Shown here piece after piece: positions 35,597 through 47,345 of a stretch of 64,000 bases of DNA. Source of the DNA: Gymnopus androsaceus JB14. Its lineage: Eukaryota; Basidiomycota; Agaricomycetes; Agaricales; Omphalotaceae. A model generated the notes under the pieces. The model did no database searches. It worked only from the letters and a program-made list of their open reading frames with translations, and was not told the origin of the DNA. The translations under genes were made by a program, and so were the position numbers. The stretch spans positions 310,001-374,000 of the forward strand of contig ML769400.1 of assembly GCA_009733575.1 (NCBI GenBank), written 5' to 3'. Every line of letters begins with the position of its first letter. Positions within the stretch are counted from its first letter, which is position 1.

Positions 35597-36809
35597 ATGC
35601 CAGAAACGCGATTCAAAGCCGTCATATTCGATGTAAGTAGCGGCCTCAGGAGAGCAAAGAATAGTATTTGTGATGATATTCTCGTTAGATCGGAGGAGTG
35701 GTCGTGCGGAGTCCTTTCATCGCAATTGCGAGGTATGAACGCGAACATCAAATACCGGACAATTACCTCAACTGCTCAATGTACGCATTTCCTTCTATCA
35801 CGCGTTTCTGTATCGTAAATGTTGGAATCTCTTCTAGTGTAGCTCGAGGAACGGACGGCGCCTGGCAAAAGTTCGAGCGCGGGGAACTAGAGCTATTTCC
35901 TTTCTACGAAGCATTTAGCAAGGACCTCTCTGACACTGTCAATGGAAATGTCTGGTATCAGGCTTACTGCAAACGCAAGGGCATTAGTACGCTCTCTAAC
36001 ATGATCATATCCTTCTAAACTAATAACGCATGCTCTTTACTACCTAGGATGCCCTGAACTGCCTCAGGTCCTCAATGTAGATGGCCGTGAAGTAAGTAAA
36101 TTCTGAGTGCCAGTTTAGTGTAATCCACTTAATGGATACACGAAAGCTTTTCGGGATGATGATGCGCGAGTCGGCCGAGTACGATGTACATATCTTGGAA
36201 GCAATACGTCGCATTCGAGGTATGTTTGAAGCAACTCTGAATCTGTACTTTTACGACTAAATCAACAGCTGCGGGAAGGCAAAAGATCATAGCTCTCACT
36301 AACAACTTTTCGCGGACTCCGGAAACTCCAATACCACCTTCAGAGTTGAAGTACTTAGGTTGGCAGGATGGCGCGACTCCGAATAAACTCAAAGCATTGT
36401 TCGACGATTTCTGTGATCAGTAGCACCTTGGGTACACGGTCAGTAAGGTTCATTCTTAGGGCCGAGTAGGACTCAAAGCATTGCTCTCGCAGTAAACCTG
36501 AACCACAGTTCTATTTACTTGCATGTGAGCGCAACGGCATCAAGCCAAACGAAGCGGTCTTTCTGGATGATATAGGATTGTGAGTTCTTGTTTTGTTCCT
36601 TTGGGTGCGACTAAAAGCGTTGCTTTCAAGGAACCTCAAGGCAGCGAAAGAATTGGGCATGGACACGATCCGTGAGTTCTCTCGCGAATAATCAGCTTGC
36701 ATGTTCAACAGTCTTCACAGATGTGCCGATTGGTGGTACACTCGCTGCGGTCCGTTCTCTCGAGAAAAAGATCGGCCTTGACCTTACAGGACCATTACCC
36801 AAACTTTAG
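35597..36809 (+). CDS. HAD-superfamily hydrolase (ACAD10 / soluble epoxide hydrolase N-domain type)
   Basis: HAD subfamily IA phosphatase-like protein, about 240 residues. It starts at 35597 (MPETRFKAVIFD), and after a 56-nt intron continues IGGVVVRSPFIAIARYE. Motif I is FDIGG: the nucleophile Asp is present but the usual second Asp is Gly, as in ACAD10-like members. Then IIALTNNFSRTPETPIPPSE (motif II Thr), a Lys in KPEPQFYLLACERNGIKPNE (motif III), and VFLDDIGLNLKAAKELGMDT (motif IV). The stop is 36807-36809 after LTGPLPKL. Several introns of 50-65 nt. Substrate unknown; replacement of the general acid-base Asp suggests altered or weak phosphatase activity. Confidence 0.8.
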
Positions 36810-36897
36810 GGTGCTAGCTGCAGAGAGAACATAGATAACTCGAGTTTAGAATACAAATTTCGTATTGAGACCAGCCTCAGGTATCAAGAGTGCGGTA

Positions 36898-37275
36898 TTA
36901 AAAGGGTTTGTCGCAATCAGGAGTCTTGTCCTCATAGTAGCTCTTGATCTATAGCACAAGTTTTGAGAACTATTTGAGCTACAGCAGCAGGGAACGCACC
37001 ACGGGAACTTTGCTGAGCAATTCACGTCGGACCAGAGGCGTCACTGAGAGGAACTGTAGTTTACCTATTAAGTATACAAAATAATACGAAAAGGCATAGT
37101 TACATACCAATAAAGCACCAGCACCAAGACCGACAGACCATCCAGCTAAACTGGGGCTCCAGCTTTTGAGTATCTATCCAAGAATTCAACGTTTGTGGGT
37201 CTGAAAAACGATGAAGAGACTCACGGAGGAGTAAAATTGCAGAGGAGTTCTTGGTTTGTAGGATACACGAGACAT
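36898..37275 (-). CDS. QCR10: cytochrome bc1 complex subunit 10 (QCR10 family)
   Basis: Small inner-membrane subunit of respiratory complex III, 73 residues in four exons. ATG complement at 37273-37275; exon 1 MSRVSYKPRTPLQFYSS, exon 2 ILKSWSPSLAGWSVGLGAGA(LL), exon 3 FLSVTPLVRRELLSKVPV, exon 4 IKSYYEDKTPDCDKPF, stop TAA 36898-36900. The single membrane helix and the PLVRRELLSKVPV...YYEDKTPxxDKPF ending match the fungal QCR10 family. Exon 4 is 51 nt (36898-36948). All splice sites are GT-AG. Earlier stops in the unspliced frame would hide the true C-terminus. It diverges from NOP16 with 165 bp between starts. Confidence 0.85.
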
Positions 37276-37357
37276 TCTAAGTCTAAGGATGGTGGTGGTC
37301 GAGTTGAATTTGGGGCGGGCAAAACCGCTCAGCACTGGCGCTGACGAGCGCTTATGA

Positions 37358-37363
37358 CACGTG
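37358..37363. promoter_or_regulatory. CACGTG E-box in the QCR10/NOP16 divergent promoter
   Basis: A palindromic CACGTG lies 83 bp from the QCR10 start and 78 bp from the NOP16 start. In fungi this is a site for bHLH factors such as Cbf1-like proteins that act on respiratory and biosynthetic genes. Function here is inferred. Confidence 0.4.
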
Positions 37364-37440
37364 CGCTGCTGCTGCTGAATTGAGTTATTCTGAATATTCA
37401 AAAAATTTAACCACAACTCTCACTGGAAATCTCAGTCTGT

Positions 37441-40297
37441 ATGGCCAACCCTCGCCAGCGTCGTAAATCTCGCTCCTCGCATCGTGCTGTATCGACGTCC
37501 TAAACAAAAGAACCTTAAAAAAATGCCTCGTTCGTGTCTTTGTATCTCGGTTCGCCTTCTTTGGCTTACAATCCTTAGCTATTCGTGCTCCGAAAGTGCT
37601 TCAACAAGCCTGGGACAAGAAGAAGACCGTTCGCCAAAAGTGAGCACTACTGACATTATTGGAATCTGGGGCGGCCTTGATCAATTTGGATTGCTCCTCT
37701 GTCTGCTGTTCACTTAGGTCAAACTAAGTCCTGAACAGCATCAACCATTGTGCAATATTATCTTAATTGTCTGGCTCCAACATCCCCATCCTTTACGAAA
37801 CAATCCCCGCTTTTCTGATCCTCTTTCCATCGGAGTATTGACACTGACGGTTTTGCTTACTTTCTTCGTGTAGTTACGCTGCTCTCGGGCTCATTCACGA
37901 CCTAAATCCCTCCGAATCGGGTGGCGCCGAGATTGTCGAACTGGATAAACACACTATGTCTGGCAGCGCTCCCGAATCTTCCATTGATTTGACGGACCCA
38001 TCGACATCGACAAGTTCTTTAGCGGATCCGGGAACGTCATTACCTCAAACTGGCACAGACGCCAGCGGTAGTGCTGCTGCTACAACCTCAGAAAAGCCCA
38101 TCCTATCGAAAGGACAGGGAAGAATTGTTCGGGACGAAGCAGGAAACGTTTTGCGTGTTGAGTTGCACGAAGAGGAGGTTGAAGCGGAATCTCCTGCTGT
38201 TGACGGCGACGTAGACATGGAGCAGCTAGAGCCACAATTAGAAGGAAACATCCGACAAACTTGGGTTTCTGACTTGGGTGGCCTCAAAACACGCTTGTCA
38301 ACTAGCAAAGATACCGCTGTCGTGAGAGGTGAGGCTAATTTCCATTCTTATTCTTTTTTTTCTTTTGTACTTTTCTGCGTTATTTTTCCGTATTCATTGC
38401 GCTCCCTGGTCCACTGTCTTGAGGCGAGGCTAATTCTTGTTCATGTTTTTCTTTCTTCTTTACTTTCCTGTGTTATTTTTTTTCTATTCATTGCGTTCCC
38501 TGGTCCGCATCAAGTGACCGGGTGGCGATCATGAAGTCTTCGGGGAGGTTATCGAGCCCGTAGCTTAAACGGGAACGTCCTTTTTGACCTGCGAAATATG
38601 ACTTTGTCTGTGAAAAAGTCATCGCCCCTTCTTGTTCATGACTTGCCTTTTATTCATGGTTGAACATTTCTGGATAGCGATTGCCCCGCCCTCCGTTGAG
38701 TCGCTCTTGGCTTCTTTTGCGTTGTGTGTTTTCATTGCTCCTATCTCACCGAGCGTTGCAATCGGCATCTCGCGATCCTACTATGGTTATTTCATGATGG
38801 AGGAAAGGGGTTCCGCGTTGCAATGAACTTAGCTCAATGAACGAACGCAAAAATCCGTTTAGCTCATTCTCCTCCTCTATGCCGGTTGTATGCGAGAGGG
38901 GTAGATGAAATGCTCTACGATACCTTGCGTTTGCTCAACGGAAGAATTGGATCAAATCTTTCCTGCGGTACCTGTTCGAAGCTAGTATCGTAGGTTGGCG
39001 ACTGGGCTAGCTGACTAGTACTCATTGGAATGCTTCTGTGGCAGCTAGCCCCGATGCTCAAGAAACGTTTCCTGATATTGACGCTGGTTCGTCTTATCCG
39101 CGCCTATGGATAAATTTCTTCCTTCCGTACCTTCAAAGTATATTGGCCGCATACCAAGAACTCCATGCTTTCCCGCTCATTTGCCTTTCTTCTGTTCCTT
39201 GACCTTACCGAATCTGTCTCAGTGCCTCTCATTGGCCTTCCTCTCTTTGGATTTTACTATTGGACAAGAGCCTCTGTCCGCTAGGGTCAGCCTTCATTCC
39301 CTGGTCTGTAATTTGACGGACTGACAATGTGCGCCGTCTGGCTGGCCGTGGACGTACTCATCAGCCCTGGTTTATTTTTTCTTTACCACTTTGTGGATTC
39401 TTTCTTCTGAGCAGATTCTTTGGTATACCCTTAGAAATCGACCCGCGACAATTCGACTACTTCTCACCTCCTATCCTTCTCTTTTTAATTCAAATTACCT
39501 CTTTTGCGACGTTTTTTTACAGGGAAGGTCCAAGCTCGATGTAGCTTGATTATCAAAATCTTGGCGGATTCGCCGTGGCATAACAGAATTTGGCACGGAG
39601 TGTGGACTCGTATTTGTTCTAAGTTTGTCACTTTGAGCTGACAATCATGTTGATCAGCTTTTTGGCCTTCTTTTTGCCTTTTCCGTACCATTCCCCTCGG
39701 ATCTTCACAGCCCCTGTTCGCACGAGCCTTTCGCGCGGTTCATACGGGATCCTTTGTGCTTCTGCTGTTCTTGCTATGCATCATCATCGTCGTCGTGATA
39801 TCACTTCTTTGTTCCTCACCGGTTACCCATGCGTATCACTATTACCGAGCTGCTTTTGTCATCGTCGAGACCCATGCAACGAATGTTTAGCATTCGCGGG
39901 ATCTAACACCCACCGTCCTTGTACCTTGTTCTTTGTTTCCGGAATTCATTATAACCTTCTCCCTCCGCTTCTACTTCCCCGTTCTTCCGTGCAGTTTTTC
40001 TATTGATAACGCCATTTGACCTGTAACATTGGTACTAACCGACGTTGTTTTGTAGAGCTTCAAACGTTATCGACTCTGGCTCCGGCGAGTGAATTGGAAC
40101 GCCGGTCCACACTCTCTGCGTCGCTGTCGGGTGTAGGACCTCGACATACCTCTGAACGTGAGCTTGCGTATCTGCAACGTCTGATGGACAAATACAAAGG
40201 CGACGTGGAGGCGATGGCACGAGACAGGAAACTCAATTCTTCGCAGCGTACCGCAGGAGAGTTGATCCGGGCTCTCAAGAGAGCTGGTTTGGTGTAG
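37441..40297 (+). CDS. NOP16: ribosome biogenesis protein NOP16, split by a long intron
   Basis: Nucleolar factor of 60S subunit assembly. It starts at 37441 (MANPRQRRKSRSSSHRAV); then KNLKKMP, IRAPKVLQQAWDKKKTVRQN, YAALGLIHDLNPSESGG, an acidic middle (VELHEEEVEAESPAVDGDVD) and the conserved end ERELAYLQRLMDKYKGDVEA, ARDRKLNSSQRTAGELIRAL, stop 40295-40297. Two oddities. The opening frame hits TAA at 37499-37501, while KQKNLKKMP follows one base out of frame (apparent one-base insertion). And a 1,727-nt intron (38329-40055) sits in codon phase 1 between VVR and ELQTLS, about thirty times the local intron length. Family identity is secure; the N-terminal frame is not. Confidence 0.82.
38326..38511 (+). 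repeat. tandem duplication of about 92 bp at the start of the NOP16 long intron
   Basis: Unit 1 (38326-38420) begins GAGGTGAGGCTAATT and ends near CCCTGGTCCACTG. Unit 2 (38421-38511) begins GAGGCGAGGCTAATT and ends near CCCTGGTCCGCAT. The unit contains the splice donor; in the second copy GT is GC. Both are pyrimidine-rich. Confidence 0.7.
38512..40055 (+). other. rest of the NOP16 long intron, no gene recognised
   Basis: T-rich, pyrimidine-biased on the plus strand, with short open frames of low-complexity, hydrophobic composition and no motif. No terminal repeats or target duplication were seen at its ends. It may be an old insertion that is now spliced. Confidence 0.4.
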
Positions 40298-40462
40298 TGA
40301 TTTATTCCGTGTGTATGAACATGGTTCGAGTCGTACCTACTCGTGCTTCTTTTTGACAACGAAATGTTTGTCGGATGAAGTTGGCTGTGTAAAGCTCATT
40401 ACGATGATTTCGTCGAAAGTTTGCTACAGTCAAGATTGAGAAGCTCTCCAGGGGAGGGATCA

Positions 40463-40867
40463 CACCATTCCTTTGCGTAAAATGATGAGTACGGAGGCGG
40501 GGCTGGTGTAACGGAAATGTTTTGCTATCCTACGGCATTCCTCTGTCAGGTCAAGTCGGCGTACATAACTGGCATACGTCCTTGCACCAGGGCGCTTTAC
40601 TTTGATTGCATAACGGCGCAGGATATTGTAAGGATTGCTAGGCCGTTCTACTTTCGTCAAGGTATTTTCTGGGATAGCCTCATTGGAGAGTAACCTGCGC
40701 ACTTTACTTACTTGAACTTGCTCTAGCACAGAAAGGTTTGATCGGGCGGCGCAAAACCAAGTACATAGGGAAACATTCATTCGTTCAGTTTTTTTCCTTT
40801 CGTTGGTGACTTTTAAGAATCGCACGGATGCGTCGGAGGCACGCTTGCTGCCAGGAGAGGCGGCTAC
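40463..40867 (-). CDS. possible small hypothetical protein
   Basis: An open minus-strand frame of about 120-135 codons ending at the stop near 40,460. Its basic C-terminal part (NPYNILRRYAIKVKRPGART, SYVRRLDLTEECRRIAKHF) looks protein-like. No clear start ATG or splice structure was found, and no family is recognised. It could be chance. Confidence 0.25.
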
Positions 40868-41939
40868 AATGAAGGAGATGTTCTTCTAGGGCATTAATCA
40901 GTATACTATTGCTCTCAGTACCTTGTGTAAGAATCCTGGGGAACATTTCATGAATGTCAGTCTTAGTTGATACTCACACACTGGTGAGTGAGATGGATAC
41001 AATCAGGCGGAGAATTATTTGGGTTGATCCATAAGAGAACTTATACATGTGGTCGGGTGCATACAAGTATGCATAAATCTATAGCTGGTTGGGTTAGTCC
41101 GTCGCGTTCGCAATTTGAGTGGAGGATTCCCCGGAGAAGTTTCGAAGTTGTTGGAAACTCTTGAAAGATGTCGGAATTTTTAGAAGAGACGGTTCGCTCC
41201 TCTATGAATTTTGTAAATGTTTACTTACTCTACTGTCGGTAAGAAAAAAATAGCGAGTGTTAGGAAGCTGTGTCTTCCGGTATGGGTAAGTTTGTGGCCG
41301 GGAGCATATACTAAAGATGCTCAACACCCGGAGACTGGTACTACTTAGCAAGTACTTACAGCGTCAGTGAAGCTTTGGCATGTTTGCGAGAGCTATGAAT
41401 GAACGATTGAAGAAATAGAGTTGGGAGAGGTCACGATTAGGTTCAAGATCTGAACGGGAAATTGATGGGACCAACTTATGAGGCTCGACATGCCAAAAAT
41501 GGACATAGTAAATGGAAAACATTTACCGGTGGCGTAACAACCAAGCTGTAGGAGAACAGAGAAAAATGTTAATTATTGAATGAACGTTTGGATTGACCCA
41601 TACGGTAAAATTGGGGGATCTGAGGTAGGAGGAAAGGGAGCAGACGCGAGCAGAAGAGAAAAAGATAACTTGGATAGAATGTACTTGGTCGACAGTTGGA
41701 GTTGGGTGAGAAACCATTTTAGGCTGACGGAGCCCCCGAGTCGGTTTACTGAGAAAGTAATTTTCTCAGATCGCATCTTTACCTAAAGCTTTCACGTCTC
41801 AACTCGAACTTACTATCGGGATCAAATTTCATTCCATTTACTACATCCCGATGGAACCGTATCTCGAAAAATATAAGATGCTTCAAAAAATGTCTACTTT
41901 GTACCAAACGCATTTGCAGCCATTGCAGCCATTGCAGCC
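40868..41939. other. upstream region of the Zn2Cys6 regulator
   Basis: About 1.1 kb with no convincing gene. A 9-bp direct repeat (ATTGCAGCC, about three copies, 41,911-41,939) runs up to the regulator start codon. Confidence 0.4.
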
Positions 41940-44900
41940 ATGTCGCCCAGAGCGCCATCTAATCCGACTCCGGCCAGAAGTAACTCTGCACCATATCCTC
42001 GACGCCCTTCTGGTCAGCCCAAGTCTTCAAGACAGCAATTCAGCGCTTGCGGTGCTTGCAGGATGAGAAGGTAGTACTCCCTCCCTTTCTCTGCCTGAAA
42101 TATCCTGAAATATCTCTCAGAGTTCGTTGCGACCTCAAGGATATCTCCATTCCGGTCACTGGACCCCATCCAGCTTGCTCCAATTGCAAGGAACGCGGCT
42201 TAAAATGCGTGTATGTTGTCGAGACTATGCAGGACTCCAAATCCTTTCTTACATGTGAACGCCCTGTCAGTGACGAGTTTGCAGACGTTAAAGCCGTCAA
42301 GCTTCTTCGGCGTGGCAGGCGTTTACAGCAAGTCGAGTATGTGATTTTCCGTTCAGTGATCATATATGCAACTGACCGCTATCGTTTAGAGCCATCTACG
42401 GAAAAGCAGCCGACCAGAATACATCAGGCTCTTCATACCTTGGTCTCCCTACACGCATGCCCAGCTCCATTGCACACCTACAGCCAGAATTCTTTGAATC
42501 TTCGTTTTGGAGATGGTTCAGCCTACAACGTATGTCTTTGTGAACTCCCGGAGGTTATCGACACTGAGATTCTCGAACAGGTCCGATTCTCGATGCTGCA
42601 GAATTCCCAGCTCGTTTCTGTGCACATGTAAAGGGAAATAATTCTCTCGGATACGAGGGCAGCCTTCTCGCAATGTTGCTGGTTGTCTGGGCAGCTTCCT
42701 TTGGCATCGATGAATATGGTATTCCTTTCGATGGATCAATGGATTTCTCCTCGGAAAACGCAAACACTCGAAAAGAAAGTACGGGTAGCAGGGGCTTGAA
42801 ACCCAACGACCGCGACTCATCTGTCGGAGAAGCAATAACCACTCGTCGAGGAAGGAAAGAGAGGACCGAAGCCATGCTCAGAGAGGTCCTTGAGCTGGTC
42901 GATATTCACTCTGTCATGCGTCGGCCTACCTGGGATGGTGTTAGAGTTTTGATGCTTATCTTGCCTCTTCTCGAGGGTGAGGATCTTTACCTCTTTTGTC
43001 CTTCACCTCTATTCTTCTTTGACTCTCTTCTACTTCCTTCCCTCTTTGTCTTTTCAATAAAATCGCGTACTCCCGCGGAATTGACCATGCTCTCTATTTC
43101 GATTCATTTATTCAATGTTTCGCTAACGGCGCTTTCTATTAGATGTGCATCCCTTGGATAGATTAACCATGCAAGAGGCTAGCCTCTCACAAGCTCATTC
43201 ACTTTGTACTCTCCTTTCTGGACCACCTTCATCGACATCTTCCGCTTCTTTAGGTTCTTCGGGTTCTCCCGACGAAGCCACTGTACGCGCACGAATATTC
43301 TGGTACGCTCACATGCAGGAAGGTATAACTACTGGAATGAGGGGTGGTCGTCTCTTATTGTAAGTTGTCGGAATGCTCTTTCCTTTTGCGTCCTTCATAT
43401 CTATCATCATCATCCTCAGTTGGGCCTTCATTTACTGATATACATTTGCTCTATAGAAGCGAGGACGACTTGGAGGTGTTTCAGAGCACCTTACCACCGT
43501 TTTATGCAACTTCTCCTCATGGTAGTGGAGTTAGCTATGCTTCAGGAGGTGGTTTGCCTTCTCCCAGTTCCCCAACTTTCCCAGTCTCTCTTCGAGATAG
43601 TTCACCAAATTCAGGCACGCATCCCTACCTCCAAGTCACTCATTTATTTTCAATTCCTCTGCATTTGAGCTCGGTCTGCCGTAAGATTCATATGATCCTT
43701 ACTGGCGTGAAAGCTGCTCGTAGGGCAGAGGATGGTGGTGGGATCGACGCCGAAGGGATGCGAGAGATTTGGGAAGGACTCGATAGATGCTGGGAAGAGT
43801 TTGAGTCTGTCCGGAGAGGTACTAGCGCTGCGGCGGGAGGCGCTATGGTTGGAGATGATATTCAGATCGAGAGATTCGTTAGCTGCTGGCAGGTTAGTGA
43901 AATGTCACTGCACATCTCGTGATTGATTCTGATTCGTCTCTTGTTGCCTGTTGTAGATTTTCATTTTCGAGTGTCGTAAGTTTAGCGCATTTATCTGGTC
44001 AGCAGTCGGACTGATAAAGCTTGATTAACAGACAACGTCATTCGCGAATCGCTCAAGCAATACGCGTCTCCTCCAAGCACGCCCGCTACCCATTCTCCCA
44101 CTCATTCTCCTGCGCCGTTCGTCTCGCCCCATCGTCTGCATGACATCGCTTCAAGAAAATGCTTTCGCCTCCTTCCTTGCGTCCTCAGTATAATTAAACA
44201 TCATCTCACTCTCAGTTACGAGATCCCCGATCCTACAAGCTTGTTCAAATGGGATACAGGACTTGTCCGTGACGGGTGCTTTTTCGCGGCGTTCTTGTCT
44301 GCCAGCGTAGATAGTGAACAGCTCATCGACTATGCAACGCACGAATCTCCGGCATCCTATCTTGGGCGTGTACAGTTCAAACAAGAACCCTCTGAACGCT
44401 CCAGCCTTGGATTCGGGCCCGGGGGTGGGGTTGATATTGTCCGACCTGGTCTATTACCGATCCTCGACGCAGACGAGGGAACCCGGATTTGCTTGGCAGC
44501 GATTGGCGAAATGCGCTGGGCTTTCTCAAAGTCAGAGGAACGCGAAGAGGCGATCCGCATAGTCTGGGAGGATAATAAGATAAAGAAACAGCGACAAAGC
44601 CAGCAGCACCAGCACCATTTCTCTCCGGGCGCAGTTGGCGGAGGTCATCATGGTATTCCTTCGCTCCCCCAGCTTGATCTCAGATATCCACCTCAACAGA
44701 CACACTACGCTCTGAATCTATCACCTTTGTCGCCAACGCATAGCGCTTCGACATCAGCACCTGTTACTGCATGTACCACTGACGGTGGAGGGGCCAACGG
44801 GTGGCCGACATATACGCCTCCTGGTACCTCTTCGTCAAGTAACGGGACATCTCATAGTACTCGTAACTCGCCAGTATTCGCTCCTAGTATGAATGCCATT

Positions 44901-45200
44901 TCAAACTCCTTCAAAAATGGTATGGACGACAACTTTTATCATGTCGTCGACGTCAACGTCAATGAACTCGAACAGTTCAACTTCACCGCCCCCCCTACTC
45001 CTGCGGTGGCCGACCCCACTTCGATGATCGCTGTATATCAGCAACATCAGAGGAACCCCACGCCCTCGCATCCTATCCATGCCTCTGCGAATAACGCAGG
45101 TGTGCATAACGGGACGGGCTATCTGGACTTCAATGCTGCTCCTGAAACTGACGGATGCGCTTCTCAATTCGGAGAGGATGTTCGAGGATATTATCATTGA
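41940..45200 (+). CDS. Zn(II)2Cys6 fungal transcription factor
   Basis: Nuclear DNA-binding regulator. The first ATG in frame is 41940 (an in-frame TAA lies upstream at about 41,876); MSPRAPSNPTPARSNSAPYP. The cluster reads CGACRMRRVRC, then CSNCKERGLKC after an 18-residue loop: the six Cys are in the C-x2-C-x6-C pattern twice, split by an intron after RMRR. DEFADVKAVKLLRRGRRLQQ (linker/dimerisation) and the fungal-specific middle-homology domain follow (LLVVWAASFGIDEYG, RARIFWYAHMQEGITTGMRG). The C-terminal third has a His/Gln-rich stretch and a Ser/Thr/Pro-rich disordered region, a likely activation domain, ending EDVRGYYH, stop 45198-45200. About 850-900 residues estimated. Target genes unknown. 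Confidence 0.83.
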
Positions 45201-46920
45201 TGACCACGCTGTACTCGTCTCTGAGCGAATATTGGGGTTTATTACCTCGTCCTCTTCGCGTCCATTCTTCATGTTCTTGATATTTGTTTTCGGACTTGTG
45301 CTTTTCTTTGTAAATTATCCATCATACCATCATAGAGAAAATTTACCCTGTACACTACCCACATTTCTCCAGCTCAAGTATATAGACGCATCATTAATTT
45401 CCATGTACCCCATACTTACAGAGCATGTAATTATTTTTTCAAAAGCTCACTTATACTTATCCGTAACTCTAGCTAGCAGTTTAGATATACTTCTGCCAAG
45501 TATGTCAAAGTATGCAATCGCTGTATTATTTCTTGGATTGCACCGGAATAAACACTACCAATTTTCCTCGATTATCGACGTAAGTACTAGTAAAGGGATT
45601 CCATAATTATAACCATCGACGTGTCAGTCAGTATTAATGATGCTGACCCGAAGGTCCGAGGCATATCGATGGACACAGCGCGGAGTTATCACGAAGGAGG
45701 AAGCTCATGTCATGCAAGAAGACGAACTTGGAGAAGGCCCGCTTCGGAGTAGCCTCCCAGATAGCATGGATTTACTATCTAGAGCACGACGTTTTTTGAC
45801 TGAAGTAAATCTACACCTCTCCGCACCAATAGAAATCGTTCCTTTTTAGGCGGCTGTGATTTAAGTAGATGAAGCACACATTTCGTATGCGTGGCAAATG
45901 ACAATAGAGCAGCTGATGGCAGGATTGAGAGCAAACGTCTTCGAACTTTAACGTACTCGTGCTCTTCCTGTCCAATATCTGTGACATCCACGGCGCGGTA
46001 CGATGGACCTGCGCTAGTAGTGGATTGATATGCTGTTCACGATGCTTCCTACGAATTGAACGGACGGATATCCTATGAGCGGGATTTATTGTGGATGTGT
46101 ATGGGCAAGCAATACATCCCCACCTGTAGAACGGATATAAGGCTAGGTAGTTACGGAATCGTCGATCTAGTGATACACTCCAAGAATTTTACATACCAAT
46201 CTTCCGGCCTGGGACGGTTAGTCCACTCAGACGGAAAAAGAGGAAATCACAGACTGCAAGGAGGGTGTTCAGATAATAATAGCTAGCCGACTCCATCTGA
46301 GTAATACTTACTCACTGACAGATGTCCGAACCAAGTTCCATAGTTGGTCTAGTAGGCTCTGTGTAAAGGCCCGACGAACCGTCAGGTATGGTATGCAAAT
46401 GTAAAACGACGTTTGCTTACCGTATCTTTCGGATTCAGAGTAGTACGAGATTTCTCACAACTTTCCTTTCGTCAAGGTCAGAAGCTTGAATTGAAAATAA
46501 CATGTTTCGATTTGTGCCATACGAAAGCGTACCCAACAAGTTTCAAGATGACTTGCCAGATGAGATGACTTGCCCGCACATTTACAGTGCAACCTGTGCC
46601 ATCGACAGATACCACCAAAGATCTTCACTTCATGGACAACCGTGGTCTTTACGAATACCGGATTGTGTTACTCTAGCCAGGTTTCACTAGCGCATACATC
46701 TCCAGAGATCTAGAAAATGAAGGCGGGGTCGTAGCTGACGCTGTACGTGCGTACATGCGGATAAATATCATTGAATATTCCCCTCAAGATGCGGCGCCAC
46801 AATGCGGTGAAGTTTGAACAATATCCGGGAATAGGCGAATTCTTATTGTCGAGGTGTATGGGTGCTTCAGCTTGAAGACTATGTGCTGCCGTCTGCATCC
46901 GGAGCAATAGATACTGCAGC
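45201..46920. other. intergenic, no gene recognised
   Basis: 1.7 kb downstream of the regulator. AT-rich; short open frames on both strands show no motifs. I see no tRNA-like boxes or repeats until the MITE at 46,921. Confidence 0.4.
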
Positions 46921-47345
46921 TTGAAATAGGCCCCAGAAACTACCGCCAAACTTTGTCCGGAATAGCGTATTTTAGGTCGCAATTTTGGCGATTTTCCTGT
47001 CCTATTATAGCGTATTTTAGACCAAAGAAAATGCTTCCCTGTCCCAAAATAGCGTATTTTAGGTTGGTGCGCGAGCGCTGAAAAATGTAAGGTGTCTGGG
47101 CCAAAGACGCATAAAGCAAGAAGCACTATAGAAGCGCTCAAGCGTTGAAGAGCGTGTTTCAGTCTCTTGAAAGTATGTAGAGCCCAGTTGGTTATCTACT
47201 GTAGATTTTATTTTAGATTTCATTTTATTTTATTTTTGCGATTTTCTACGAGTTCACGTGACCGTCCCTGTCCGAAATAGCCAAAATCATAGCGTACTTG
47301 GCCGGACAAGGGTAGGGGAGAGTTTCTGGGGGCCTCTTGAAATAG
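46921..47345. mobile_element. Mutator-like MITE, 407 bp, with 9-bp target duplication
   Basis: TTGAAATAG at 46921-46929 is repeated exactly at 47337-47345, flanking a 407-bp element. The ends are imperfect inverted repeats of about 32 bp: the left begins GCCCCAGAAACT and reaches TTGTCCGG; the right, on the other strand, begins GAGGCCCCCAGAAACT and also reaches TTGTCCGG. Inside, the phrase ATAGCGTATTTTAG recurs three times near the left end. There is no transposase. A 9-bp target duplication is typical of Mutator-like elements, which would mobilise it in trans. Confidence 0.75.

Noticed and set aside
36961..36999. QCR10 ending at the earlier TAG (VRSLLL)
   Set aside because: Splicing at the GTGCGT donor gives the conserved family ending in frame, which is far less likely by chance.
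39647..40006. 119-codon frame in the NOP16 intron as a possible nested gene
   Set aside because: Pyrimidine-rich, low complexity, no family signal; more likely chance in T-rich DNA.
40463..40867. Small basic minus-strand frame as a mitochondrial ribosomal protein
   Set aside because: Basic composition alone is not enough; no start, splice structure or family motif could be shown, so kept only as a low-confidence hypothetical.
46710..47141. 143-codon minus-strand frame with repeated KIRY phrases
   Set aside because: The peptide repeat is the translation of the MITE's internal DNA repeat, and the frame crosses the element boundary.
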